A stretch of 64,000 nt of DNA, taken from contig NZ_JAHSTU010000008.1 of assembly GCF_019145495.1 (NCBI RefSeq), positions 62,001-126,000 of the forward strand, written 5' to 3'. This DNA comes from Pseudomonas azerbaijanoccidentalis (lineage in GTDB: Bacteria; Pseudomonadota; Gammaproteobacteria; Pseudomonadales; Pseudomonadaceae). Made by a program: the position numbers and the translations under genes. Shown one piece after another: positions 1 through 8,087 of this stretch; position 1 is the first letter of the stretch; the number at the start of each line of letters is the position of its first letter. The notes below the pieces were generated by a model. It was not told where the DNA came from, did not search any database, and saw only the letters and a list, made by a program, of their open reading frames with translations.

Positions 1-284
1 ATTTTCAGCAGACCGCGCTCAGGGCGGATGTCACGCTCGATGGCATCCCATTTCGGGCCGCCAACGGCGCCCAACAGCACGGCATCGGATGCGCGGGCAC
101 GTTCCAGGGTCTCGTCGGCCAGCGGCACGCCGTGCTTGTCGATGGCTGCGCCGCCGATCACATCGTGGCTCAGCTCGAAGCCCAGGGCGAACTTGTCACT
201 GGCCAATTCCAGCACCTTGACCGCTTCGGCCATGATTTCCGGGCCAATACCGTCACCTGGGAGAATCAGAATCTGCTTGCTCAT
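1..284 (-). CDS. leuB: 3-isopropylmalate dehydrogenase, N-terminal part (cut by window edge)
   Basis: Oxidises and decarboxylates 3-isopropylmalate to 2-oxoisocaproate, the third step of leucine synthesis, in the cytoplasm with NAD. The visible 94 residues begin MSKQILILPGDGIGPEIM, the classic glycine-rich start of the isocitrate/isopropylmalate dehydrogenase family, and run through LLGAVGGPKWD. The remainder lies left of the window. It follows leuC, leuD and a methyltransferase gene on the same strand, so it is probably the last gene of a leucine operon. The start ATG at 284 is clear. Confidence 0.95.
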   Translation of the reverse strand, partial: MSKQILILPGDGIGPEIMAEAVKVLELASDKFALGFELSHDVIGGAAIDKHGVPLADETLERARASDAVLLGAVGGPKWDAIERDIRPERGLLK

Positions 285-335
285 GCTTTCCTCATGTCAT
301 CAGTCGGTGCGTCCATGGACGCACCCGGAAAAATT

Positions 336-1103
336 CTATCGTTCAGCCATCAGCACCAGTACATCGGTACTGAACGAACCATCGGCTTCAATCTCAAAAT
401 ATTCGCGTACTTCATTGCCCATCGACTGCTGCAACTCGCGGATCGCGGCGCGCATCACTGGCGGTGTGCGCATGCGTTCGACCCAGCTGTTGTACTCCAG
501 GCGCAGGCGCTGGCGGCTGGTGCTACGAGTATGCAGCCCCGCCTCGCTGACCTGACGCAACCACTCGCCGGCGGAATAATCGCGCACATGGCTGGTGTCG
601 CGCAGTACTTCGACGCTTTGCAGGTAAGTGTCGAACAACGGGCTACCCGGTGACAACACATCGATGAACGCCGCCACGCCGCCCGGCTTCAGCACCCGAC
701 GCACTTCGCGCAGGGCCAGGCCGAGATCGCTCCAGTGATGCGCCGAATAACGGCTGAAAACGAAGTCGAACTCGCCATCGGCAAATGGCAGACGCTCAGC
801 GGCGCCGTTGACCGTGGACACGTTGCTCAAACCACGATCGACGGCAGCGGCAGCCACCACGTCGAGCATTTGCTGCGACAGGTCGTAGGCCACCACTTCT
901 TTCACCAACGAGGCAACGTGAAAACTCACGTGTCCGGCGCCGCAGCCCAGGTCCAGAACCCGCGCAGTGCCCTGCCCCGCCAACTCGGCCTGTAGCAGCG
1001 CGAACTCAGTGCCTTGAGCGTGGACAGCGCTGCTCAGGTAGGCCGCGGCCTGTTCACCGAATTGCTTCTGGACTACCTGGGTGTGCTGAGCGGTGCTGGT
1101 CAT
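336..1103 (-). CDS. Class I SAM-dependent methyltransferase
   Basis: 255 residues with a Methyltransf_11-type Rossmann fold. The SAM-binding motif I is VLDLGCGAGHVSFHVA (about residues 49-64), followed by an acidic strand end (VVAYDLS) and the post-motif FDFVFSRYSAHHW. The substrate is unknown; small-molecule or quinone-like acceptors are typical of this family. It sits between leuD and leuB on the same strand, 52 bases before the leuB start, so it is probably co-transcribed although it has no known role in leucine synthesis. As I recall, a gene occupies the same position in P. aeruginosa. Confidence 0.85.
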   Translation of the reverse strand: MTSTAQHTQVVQKQFGEQAAAYLSSAVHAQGTEFALLQAELAGQGTARVLDLGCGAGHVSFHVASLVKEVVAYDLSQQMLDVVAAAAVDRGLSNVSTVNGAAERLPFADGEFDFVFSRYSAHHWSDLGLALREVRRVLKPGGVAAFIDVLSPGSPLFDTYLQSVEVLRDTSHVRDYSAGEWLRQVSEAGLHTRSTSRQRLRLEYNSWVERMRTPPVMRAAIRELQQSMGNEVREYFEIEADGSFSTDVLVLMAER

Positions 1104-1150
1104 GGGGACTTCCTTTTTAGGGTGAGTCTTGGGGTGTCTCTACTGCCGCC

Positions 1151-1224
1151 ATCGCTAGCAGGCTAGCTCCCACATTGGATCTATGGCGTACACAAATCCC
1201 TGTGGGAGCTAGCCTGCTAGCGAT
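1151..1224. repeat. REP-like inverted repeat doublet (CTAGC family)
   Basis: Two arms in inverted orientation, 1151-1174 and 1199-1224, share the core TGTGGGAGCTAGCCTGCTAG and enclose about 25 bases. The doublet lies between leuD and the methyltransferase gene. The same family, with GAGC/GCTC in place of AGCT/TAGC, recurs at 22494-22584 and 46517-46546. Such intergenic hairpins are typical of fluorescent pseudomonads, where they are mobilised in trans by RAYT transposases. Confidence 0.8.
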
Positions 1225-1258
1225 GAGGCCGGAGTGGCCTACATCAATCTCGGATCAA

Positions 1259-1903
1259 TCAAGCGTCGCGAAACAACCAAGGCTGGCTCGCACGGTGCCT
1301 GGCTTCAAACGTCGCAATCGCATCGCCGTCCTGCAAGGTCAGGCCGATATCGTCCAGGCCGTTGAGCAGGCAGTGTTTGCGGAACGCGTCGATTTCAAAG
1401 TTGTAAACCTTGCCGTCCGGACGGGTCACGGTCTGGGTTTGCAGATCGATCTGCAACTGGTAACCCGGATCAGCTTCGACTTGCTTGAACAACTCATCGA
1501 CTTCGGCATCGCTCAAGATGATCGGCAGCAGGCCGTTCTTGAAGCTGTTGTTGAAGAAGATGTCGGCGTAGCTCGGCGCGATGATGCTGCGGAAACCGTA
1601 CTCTTCCAGCGCCCACGGCGCGTGTTCACGGCTGGAACCGCAACCGAAGTTCTCGCGAGCCAGCAACACGCTGGCGCCTTGATAGCGCTCGGCGTTGAGC
1701 ACGAAGTCCTTGTTCAACGGACGCTTGGAGTTGTCCTGGTACGGCTGCCCCACATCGAGGTAGCGCCACTCATCGAACAGGTTTGGGCCGAAGCCGGTGC
1801 GCTTGATCGACTTCAAGAACTGCTTCGGGATGATCTGGTCGGTGTCGACGTTGGCACGATCCAAAGGCGCGACAAGTCCAGTATGTTGGGTAAATGCTCT
1901 CAT
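1259..1903 (-). CDS. leuD: 3-isopropylmalate dehydratase small subunit
   Basis: 214 residues, the usual LeuD length. It supplies the swivel domain of isopropylmalate isomerase, which together with LeuC converts 2- to 3-isopropylmalate. Family motifs visible are DTDQIIPKQFLK near the N-terminus and NFGCGSSREHAPWAL in the middle, the loop that contacts substrate. The start ATG lies 2 bases after the leuC stop, so the subunits are tightly coupled for 1:1 production. Confidence 0.96.
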   Translation of the reverse strand: MRAFTQHTGLVAPLDRANVDTDQIIPKQFLKSIKRTGFGPNLFDEWRYLDVGQPYQDNSKRPLNKDFVLNAERYQGASVLLARENFGCGSSREHAPWALEEYGFRSIIAPSYADIFFNNSFKNGLLPIILSDAEVDELFKQVEADPGYQLQIDLQTQTVTRPDGKVYNFEIDAFRKHCLLNGLDDIGLTLQDGDAIATFEARHRASQPWLFRDA

Positions 1904-1905
1904 GC

Positions 1906-3336
1906 TTACTGCGCTCCCTGGATCAATTCACGGACGTCGACGAAACGACCGTTCACAGCGGCGGCGGCGGCCATGGCCGGGCTGACGAGGTGGGTACGAC
2001 CACCCGCGCCCTGACGGCCTTCGAAGTTACGGTTGGAAGTCGACGCGCAATGCTCGCCAGACTCCAAACGGTCCGGGTTCATCGCCAGGCACATCGAGCA
2101 ACCTGGCTCGCGCCATTCGAAACCGGCTTCGAGGAAGATCTTGTCCAGGCCTTCCGATTCGGCTTGTGCCTTCACCAGACCCGAGCCCGGCACCACGATG
2201 GCCTGCTTGATGGTCGAGGCCACTTTCCGGCCCTTGGCGATGACAGCGGCGGCGCGCAGATCTTCGATCCGCGAGTTGGTGCAGGAACCGATAAATACAC
2301 GGTCGAGCTGAATGTCGGTGATCGCCTGATTGGCGGTCAAACCCATGTACTTCAAGGCGCGCTCGATGGAGCCGCGCTTGACCAGGTCCATTTCCTTCGC
2401 AGGGTCCGGCACGTTCTGATCAACAGCCAAGACCATTTCAGGCGAAGTGCCCCAGCTGACTTGTGGTTTGATCTGGGTCGCGTCGAGCTGGACAACGGTA
2501 TCGAACTTCGCATCAACGTCGGACACCAGGTCTTTCCAGGCTTCGACGGCCAGGTCCCATTCCGCACCTTTCGGGGCGAAGGGACGGCCCTTCACGTAGG
2601 CCACGGTTTTTTCGTCAGCGGCCACCAGGCCTACACGAGCGCCGGCCTCGATGGACATGTTGCAGATGGTCATGCGGCCTTCAACGGACAGGTCGCGAAT
2701 CGCGCTGCCGGCGAATTCGATGGCATGGCCGTTACCGCCGGCGGTGCCGATCTTGCCGATTACCGCGAGGACGATGTCCTTGGCCGTCACGCCGAACGGC
2801 AATTCGCCCTCGACCGACACCAGCATGTTTTTCATTTTCTTGGCGACCAGGCACTGAGTGGCGAGCACGTGCTCGACCTCGGAAGTGCCGATACCGTGAG
2901 CCAAAGCACCGAATGCGCCGTGGGTCGAGGTATGGGAGTCGCCGCAGACCACGGTCATGCCCGGCAAGGTCGCGCCCTGCTCCGGGCCGATGACGTGGAC
3001 GATACCTTGGCGGACGTCGTTCATCTTGAACTCGACGATGCCGTACTCATCGCAGTTGTCGTCGAGGGTCTGGACCTGCAAACGCGAGACCTGGTCGGCA
3101 ATGGCTTCGATGCCGCCCTTGCGCTCCGGGGTGGTCGGAACGTTGTGGTCCGGGGTCGCGATGTTGGCATCGATGCGCCATGGCTTGCGCCCGGCCAGAC
3201 GCAGACCTTCAAAGGCTTGCGGCGAGGTCACTTCGTGAATGATGTGACGATCGATGTAGATCAGCGCAGAGCCATCGTCGCGCTGCTTGACCAAATGCGA
3301 ATCCCAGAGCTTGTCGTAGAGCGTTTTGCCGGCCAT
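1906..3336 (-). CDS. leuC: 3-isopropylmalate dehydratase large subunit
   Basis: 476 residues of an aconitase-family protein that isomerises isopropylmalate with LeuD through a [4Fe-4S] cluster. Cluster ligands are visible in FIGSCTNSRIEDL and, further on, CSMC. An upstream in-frame ATG at 3351 exists, but the protein proper starts MAGKTLYDKLWDSH at 3336, as in other LeuC proteins. It is the first gene of the leuC-leuD-methyltransferase-leuB run and is divergent from the LysR gene at 3484. Confidence 0.96.
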   Translation of the reverse strand: MAGKTLYDKLWDSHLVKQRDDGSALIYIDRHIIHEVTSPQAFEGLRLAGRKPWRIDANIATPDHNVPTTPERKGGIEAIADQVSRLQVQTLDDNCDEYGIVEFKMNDVRQGIVHVIGPEQGATLPGMTVVCGDSHTSTHGAFGALAHGIGTSEVEHVLATQCLVAKKMKNMLVSVEGELPFGVTAKDIVLAVIGKIGTAGGNGHAIEFAGSAIRDLSVEGRMTICNMSIEAGARVGLVAADEKTVAYVKGRPFAPKGAEWDLAVEAWKDLVSDVDAKFDTVVQLDATQIKPQVSWGTSPEMVLAVDQNVPDPAKEMDLVKRGSIERALKYMGLTANQAITDIQLDRVFIGSCTNSRIEDLRAAAVIAKGRKVASTIKQAIVVPGSGLVKAQAESEGLDKIFLEAGFEWREPGCSMCLAMNPDRLESGEHCASTSNRNFEGRQGAGGRTHLVSPAMAAAAAVNGRFVDVRELIQGAQ

Positions 3337-3483
3337 CAGACGGTTCCTCATCAGCTTGTTTCTATGCCCTGGATTTTGAGATTTTCAATAACCCTTTGGC
3401 TTGTGAGGCTGATCCTATGGGGTTACATTAAATAACTCAAATTCATATTTTTTATGCTTTGGATAACCAACTGGAATACTACC

Positions 3484-4374
3484 ATGGACCTGGCCAACCT
3501 CAATGCCTTCATTGCCATTGCCGAGACCGGCAGCTTCTCCGGCGCCGGTGAACGGCTGCACCTGACTCAACCGGCAATCAGCAAGCGCATCGCCGGGCTG
3601 GAGCAGCAATTGAAGGTGCGGCTGTTCGATCGACTGGGCCGCGAGGTCGGGCTGACCGAGGCTGGCCGCGCCCTGTTACCACGGGCCTACCAGATTCTGA
3701 ATGTCCTCGATGATACGCGCCGCGCGCTGACCAACCTCACTGGCGAGGTGACCGGTCGTCTGACCCTGGCCACCAGTCACCACATCGGCCTGCACCGTTT
3801 ACCACCCTTATTAAGGGAGTTCACGCGACGTTATCCCGAGGTCGCGCTGGATATTCAGTTTCTCGATTCGGAAGTGGCCTACGAAGAAATTCTCCACGGT
3901 CGCGCTGAACTGGCGGTCATCACCCTGGCGCCGGAACCCCACGCACTGGTAAAGGCCACGCCAGTGTGGGACGACCCCCTGGATTTCGTAGTCGCCCCGG
4001 AACATTCGTTGCTGAACACCGGCGCGGTGAACCTGGCGGATATCGCCCGGCACCCAGCGGTGTTCCCTGGTGGAAACACCTTCACCCACCACATCGTCCA
4101 GCGTTTGTTCGAAGCCCAGGGCCTGACGCCAAACATCGCCATGAGCACCAACTACCTGGAAACCATCAAGATGATGGTGTCGATTGGCCTGGCCTGGAGC
4201 GTGCTCCCGCGCACCATGCTCGACGATCAAGTGGCGCGGATACCTTTGCCGGGCATACAGCTCTCACGCCAGCTAGGCTATATCCTGCACACAGAACGGA
4301 CGTTATCGAATGCGGCACGCGCCTTCATGGCCTTGCTGGATGCTCAAATCGATCTGCCAGGGACTCCAGGCTAA
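3484..4374 (+). CDS. LysR-family transcriptional regulator
   Basis: 296 residues. The N-terminal winged helix-turn-helix is evident (ETGSFSGAGERLHLTQPAIS), followed by the linker helix and a two-lobed inducer-binding domain. I take ATG 3484, giving MDLANLNAFIAIAETGS, the normal LysR start; an upstream in-frame start at 3454 adds only an atypical extension. It is divergent from leuC with a 147-bp shared promoter region, a layout that suggests it controls leuC or itself. The ligand cannot be told from sequence. Confidence 0.9.
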   Translation: MDLANLNAFIAIAETGSFSGAGERLHLTQPAISKRIAGLEQQLKVRLFDRLGREVGLTEAGRALLPRAYQILNVLDDTRRALTNLTGEVTGRLTLATSHHIGLHRLPPLLREFTRRYPEVALDIQFLDSEVAYEEILHGRAELAVITLAPEPHALVKATPVWDDPLDFVVAPEHSLLNTGAVNLADIARHPAVFPGGNTFTHHIVQRLFEAQGLTPNIAMSTNYLETIKMMVSIGLAWSVLPRTMLDDQVARIPLPGIQLSRQLGYILHTERTLSNAARAFMALLDAQIDLPGTPG

Positions 4375-4440
4375 CTTGTGCTACTCCTATAGAGCCGCGA
4401 AACCCTGCGTCCAAAGCTCAATTCAGCCCAAGGCTTGCCA

Positions 4441-7400
4441 ATGCCGAAATCTGTTGACCGTATTCCGCCGATGCCACGTATTCAGGCAATTGACCCCAGA
4501 AGCTCCGAGCAGAGCTGGGAAAGTGCCCCGCAATTGCTGGCAGCCCTGAACGGTGCACGTTTGGGTGCCTGGTATTGGGATATCGAACGCGGGCAAATCA
4601 GTTGGTCGCGGGGCACGCAGGCGCTATTCGGCTTCGATCCGCGACAACCGTTACCGGCCGACCTGGAATACCTCGATTTGCTACCCCCGGAGGACCGGGC
4701 GAAAACCGTTCGCGCCTTCCACGCGGTGATCGCCGGAGCACCGCTGGAGCAAGCGATGCACCACCGCATTCGCTGGCCCGATGGCAGCTTGCATTGGCTG
4801 GAGATCAACGGCAGCCTGCTGCCGGACAAACACGGCCGCCCCCGGATGATCGGCGTGATCCGTGAGATCACCCACCAGCGCCAGCGCGAACAGGCACTGA
4901 GCAGTTCGGAAAAACGCTTCGCCACGCTGTTTCACCTGTGCCCGAACATGGTCCTGCTGACCCGCCAGGAAGACGGTCTGATCACCGAAGCCAACCAATA
5001 CTTTGAAAGCCTGTTCGGCTGGCCGGTGCAAGATGCGATCGGCCGCACCACTCTGGAACTGGGCCTGTGGGTGCACCCCGAGCAGCGAGCGGAGCTGGTC
5101 AAGGCGACCAAGGCCAAAGGCGAGTTGACCAGCATGGAGGTGCAATTTCGCGCCAGCAACGGCCAGATCCACGATGGCATCCTCAGCGCACAAAAAGTCG
5201 AGCTCGAAGGCCAACCCTATTTACTCAGCACGTTCCTCGACACCACCGAACGCAAAGCCGCCGAGCACGCTTTAAAAGACAGCCAGGAACGCCTCGATCT
5301 GGCGCTGGACTCGGCGCAGCTGGGCACCTGGGACTGGCACATTCCCAGCGGCATGCTCTACGGCTCGGCCCGCGCGGCGCAGCTGCACGGTCTGGAAGCC
5401 AAGCCTTTTCACGAGTCCTTCGAAGAATTCTTCGAAGGCGTGCCCGGCGAAGAACGCGACACCATGCGCGACGCCTACCGCAGCCTGCGCGAAGGCCCGG
5501 CCGGCAACTATCAACTGACTTATCGCGTGCAATTGCCGGACGGCAGCTCGCGCTATCTAGAAAGCCGCGCCCGCCTTTACCGCGACGAAAACGGCCTGCC
5601 GCTGCGGATGGCCGGCACCCTGCTCGACATCACCGATCAGGTCGAACGCGAGCAACGTTTGGTGGCCTCCGAAGAGAAGTTCGCCACGCTGTTTCAGGTC
5701 AGCCCCGACCCGATCTGCGTGACCCGTCAGGACACCGGCCAATTCATCGAGATCAACTCCAGTTTCACCCAGACCTTCGGCTGGACCGCTGCCGATGTAA
5801 TCGGGCGCAGCGCTGACGTAATCGGCCTGTGGGACGCCTCGGCAAAAAGCTTGCAGCGCATCGAACAGGTGATTCGCGAACAAGGCCTGAACAACGTTGC
5901 GATTGTCGTCCAGCACAAGGACGGGCAATCCCTGACCTGCGTGATTTCCAGCCGCCAGATCAGCGTTGGCGACCAACCCTGCATCGTTACCACCCTGCGC
6001 GACATCACCCAGCAACAACGCTCGGAAGCGGCGCTCAAGGCCAGTGAAGAGAAATTCGCCAAGGCGTTCCATTCCAGCCCAGACGCCATCACCATCACCG
6101 AGCGCGACACCGGGCGTTATCTGGAGGTCAACGACGGCTTCTGCCGCTTGACCGGCTACCGAGCCGATGAAGTGATTGGCCGCACGGTGTATCAAGTCGG
6201 GATCTGGGCCGAAGAAAAACAACGCTCGGCATTGCTGGCCGAATTGCAGATCAAGGGCCGGGTGCACCATCAGGAAATGCTCGGGCGCAACAAACGCGGC
6301 GAGTTGCTGACCGTCGAAGTGTCGGTTGAGCCGATCACCCTCAACGAAACTGCGTGCCTGCTGCTGACTGCGCGAGACGTCAGCCTGCTGAAAAACGCCG
6401 AGGCGCAGATCCGTCACCTCGCCTACCACGACCCGCTGACCAACCTGCCCAACCGCGCCCTGCTGATGGATCGCCTGAGCCAGCAAATCGCCCTGCTCAA
6501 ACGCCATAATTTGCGTGGCGCGCTGATGTTCCTCGACCTCGACCACTTCAAGCACATCAACGACTCACTCGGCCATCCGGTGGGCGATACCGTGCTGAAA
6601 ATCATCACCGCACGCCTGGAAGCCAGCGTACGCATGGAAGACACCGTCGCGCGCTTGGGTGGCGATGAATTCGTGGTGCTGCTCAGCGGTCTTGAAGGCT
6701 CTCGAAACGACGTCAGCCTGCAAGTGCGGCAGTTGGCCGACACCTTGCGTGAGTTGCTGTCGGAGCCGATGTTCCTCGACGGCCAGCGCCTGCAAGTGAC
6801 GCCGAGTATCGGCATTGCGCTGATTCCCGATCACGGTTCCACGCCCACCGACCTGCTCAAGCGGGCGGATATTGCGCTGTATCGCGCCAAGGATTCGGGG
6901 CGCAATACCGCGCAGATGTACCACAACACCATGCAGAAAGCCGCGAGCGAGCGCCTGCGCATGGAAACCGATCTGCGCCTGGCCCTGTCCCGTGGCGAAT
7001 TCCGTGTGCATTACCAACCGCAACTCGATGCCCGGGATAACCGCATCGTCGGCGCCGAAGCCTTGGTGCGCTGGAATCACCCGGAACTCGGCGCACAATC
7101 GCCCACCGAATTCATCAAGGTGCTGGAAGACAGCGGCCTGATCCTGGAAGTGGGCACCTGGATTCTCGACGAAGCCTGCAAGGCCTGCCGCCAACTGATC
7201 TCCAATGGTCTGGTGGACCCGTTGAATTTCAGCCTGTGCGTGAACATCAGCCCGCGGCAGTTCCGCCAGGCCGACTTCGTCGAACGCGTCGAAGAAAGCC
7301 TCGCCAGCTACGGCCTGCCCTGCTCGCTGCTGAAACTGGAAATCACTGAAGGCATCGTCATCCAGAACCTGGAAGACACCATCAGCAAAATGCGTCGCCT

Positions 7401-7719
7401 GAAGAAACTCGGCGTCAGTTTCGCCATGGACGACTTCGGTACCGGCTATTCATCCCTGACTTATCTCAAGCGCCTGCCGGTCGACACGCTGAAAATCGAT
7501 CAGTCATTCATCCGCGATGCCACCACCGACCCCAACGACGCCGAGATCATTCGCGCCATCGTCGCCATGGCCCGCAGCCTGGAATTGAAAGTGATTGCCG
7601 AAGGCGTGGAAACCGCCGAGCAACTGGAGTTTTTGCAGGGGCTGGGTTGCCATTTTTATCAAGGGTATCTGCATAGCAAGCCGTTGCCGGTGGAGGAGTT
7701 TCAAAAACTGCTGCGATAG
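4441..7719 (+). CDS. Multi-PAS GGDEF-EAL cyclic-di-GMP signalling protein
   Basis: About 1092 residues with no clear membrane segment. Five PAS modules occupy roughly residues 40-660, each ending in the usual PAC-type pattern. GGDEF is at about 740-744 with an RxxD inhibitory site (RMED) nine residues before it, and the EAL domain starts at EALVRW (873-878). Both catalytic signatures look intact, so it could make or break c-di-GMP; in many such hybrids the EAL phosphodiesterase dominates. ATG 4441 is used, with TTG 4435 and ATG 4471 as alternatives. Multiple PAS domains suggest redox, oxygen or ligand sensing. It stands alone, upstream of the nitric oxide reductase gene. Confidence 0.92.
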   Translation: MPKSVDRIPPMPRIQAIDPRSSEQSWESAPQLLAALNGARLGAWYWDIERGQISWSRGTQALFGFDPRQPLPADLEYLDLLPPEDRAKTVRAFHAVIAGAPLEQAMHHRIRWPDGSLHWLEINGSLLPDKHGRPRMIGVIREITHQRQREQALSSSEKRFATLFHLCPNMVLLTRQEDGLITEANQYFESLFGWPVQDAIGRTTLELGLWVHPEQRAELVKATKAKGELTSMEVQFRASNGQIHDGILSAQKVELEGQPYLLSTFLDTTERKAAEHALKDSQERLDLALDSAQLGTWDWHIPSGMLYGSARAAQLHGLEAKPFHESFEEFFEGVPGEERDTMRDAYRSLREGPAGNYQLTYRVQLPDGSSRYLESRARLYRDENGLPLRMAGTLLDITDQVEREQRLVASEEKFATLFQVSPDPICVTRQDTGQFIEINSSFTQTFGWTAADVIGRSADVIGLWDASAKSLQRIEQVIREQGLNNVAIVVQHKDGQSLTCVISSRQISVGDQPCIVTTLRDITQQQRSEAALKASEEKFAKAFHSSPDAITITERDTGRYLEVNDGFCRLTGYRADEVIGRTVYQVGIWAEEKQRSALLAELQIKGRVHHQEMLGRNKRGELLTVEVSVEPITLNETACLLLTARDVSLLKNAEAQIRHLAYHDPLTNLPNRALLMDRLSQQIALLKRHNLRGALMFLDLDHFKHINDSLGHPVGDTVLKIITARLEASVRMEDTVARLGGDEFVVLLSGLEGSRNDVSLQVRQLADTLRELLSEPMFLDGQRLQVTPSIGIALIPDHGSTPTDLLKRADIALYRAKDSGRNTAQMYHNTMQKAASERLRMETDLRLALSRGEFRVHYQPQLDARDNRIVGAEALVRWNHPELGAQSPTEFIKVLEDSGLILEVGTWILDEACKACRQLISNGLVDPLNFSLCVNISPRQFRQADFVERVEESLASYGLPCSLLKLEITEGIVIQNLEDTISKMRRLKKLGVSFAMDDFGTGYSSLTYLKRLPVDTLKIDQSFIRDATTDPNDAEIIRAIVAMARSLELKVIAEGVETAEQLEFLQGLGCHFYQGYLHSKPLPVEEFQKLLR

Positions 7720-7730
7720 CGCGCGCCCCT

Positions 7731-7811
7731 GTAGGCGCTGCCGAAGGCTGCGATCTTTTGATTTTGATTGTAAAAAAAGATCAAAAGATCGCAGCCTTCG
7801 GCAGCTCCTAC
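7731..7811. repeat. REP-like inverted repeat doublet, family A copy 1
   Basis: Two arms of about 31 bp, sharing the core GTAGGAGCTGCCGAAGGC with one mismatch in the left arm, are inverted around an AT-rich centre. It lies just after the GGDEF-EAL gene. Three further copies occur at 11455, 14288 and 18734. On transcription it would form one long hairpin, and it may end or stabilise the upstream transcript. Confidence 0.85.
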
Positions 7812-7889
7812 CTTTCAGCTATCGCGACGCCATACCTTCGTATGAATCGTTAAAACCCAGACGTGACGGCACTGACCTTGTGTAGGAGT

Positions 7890-8087
7890 GACGCGGTGGC
7901 GGGTGCGCCTTACATTGAAGCCACGCATTCGGTCTGCGGACAAACGTCCCGCACCGCTGATGAATGATCGCAGCAACCGATCATTTCCCTGAGCAACACC
8001 CCGGCGTCTCTTCCCGATCACACGGCCGGGTTTTCTGCGCCCGCATACTCGTTATGCGGGCGCTTTTTTTTGACTTTGAGGTGATCC
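7890..8087 (+). promoter_or_regulatory. Structured 5' leader of the nitric oxide reductase gene
   Basis: This gene-free leader contains stacked structures: GCGGTGGCGGGTGC (7893-7906) facing a complementary CCCGCACCGC (7949-7958); a perfect 8-bp inverted repeat AATGATCG/CGATCATT (7963-7985); a CCCGGC/GCCGGG stem followed by four T (7999-8034); and the intrinsic terminator at 8037-8071. The segment GCGGGTGC (7899-7906) could also pair with the terminator's left arm (8037-8044), giving a possible antiterminator. I see no FNR/DNR box. It may be an attenuator, or a separate small RNA ending before the gene. Confidence 0.45.
8037..8071 (+). terminator. Intrinsic terminator just upstream of norB
   Basis: A perfect 10-bp stem, GCGCCCGCAT with ATGCGGGCGC, around a 7-base loop is followed directly by eight T residues. 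It ends only 17 bases before the norB ATG and 7 before its Shine-Dalgarno sequence, so a transcript reaching norB must read through it. Confidence 0.85.

Noticed and set aside
1894..3435. 513-codon plus-strand open frame
   Set aside because: Antisense to leuC and the start of leuD. No recognisable domain, and the real genes have Fe-S motifs.
7812..8087. FNR/DNR or sigma-54 site expected upstream of norB
   Set aside because: No TTGAT-N4-ATCAA and no properly spaced -24/-12 motif was found. The inverted repeat at 7963 has the wrong spacing.
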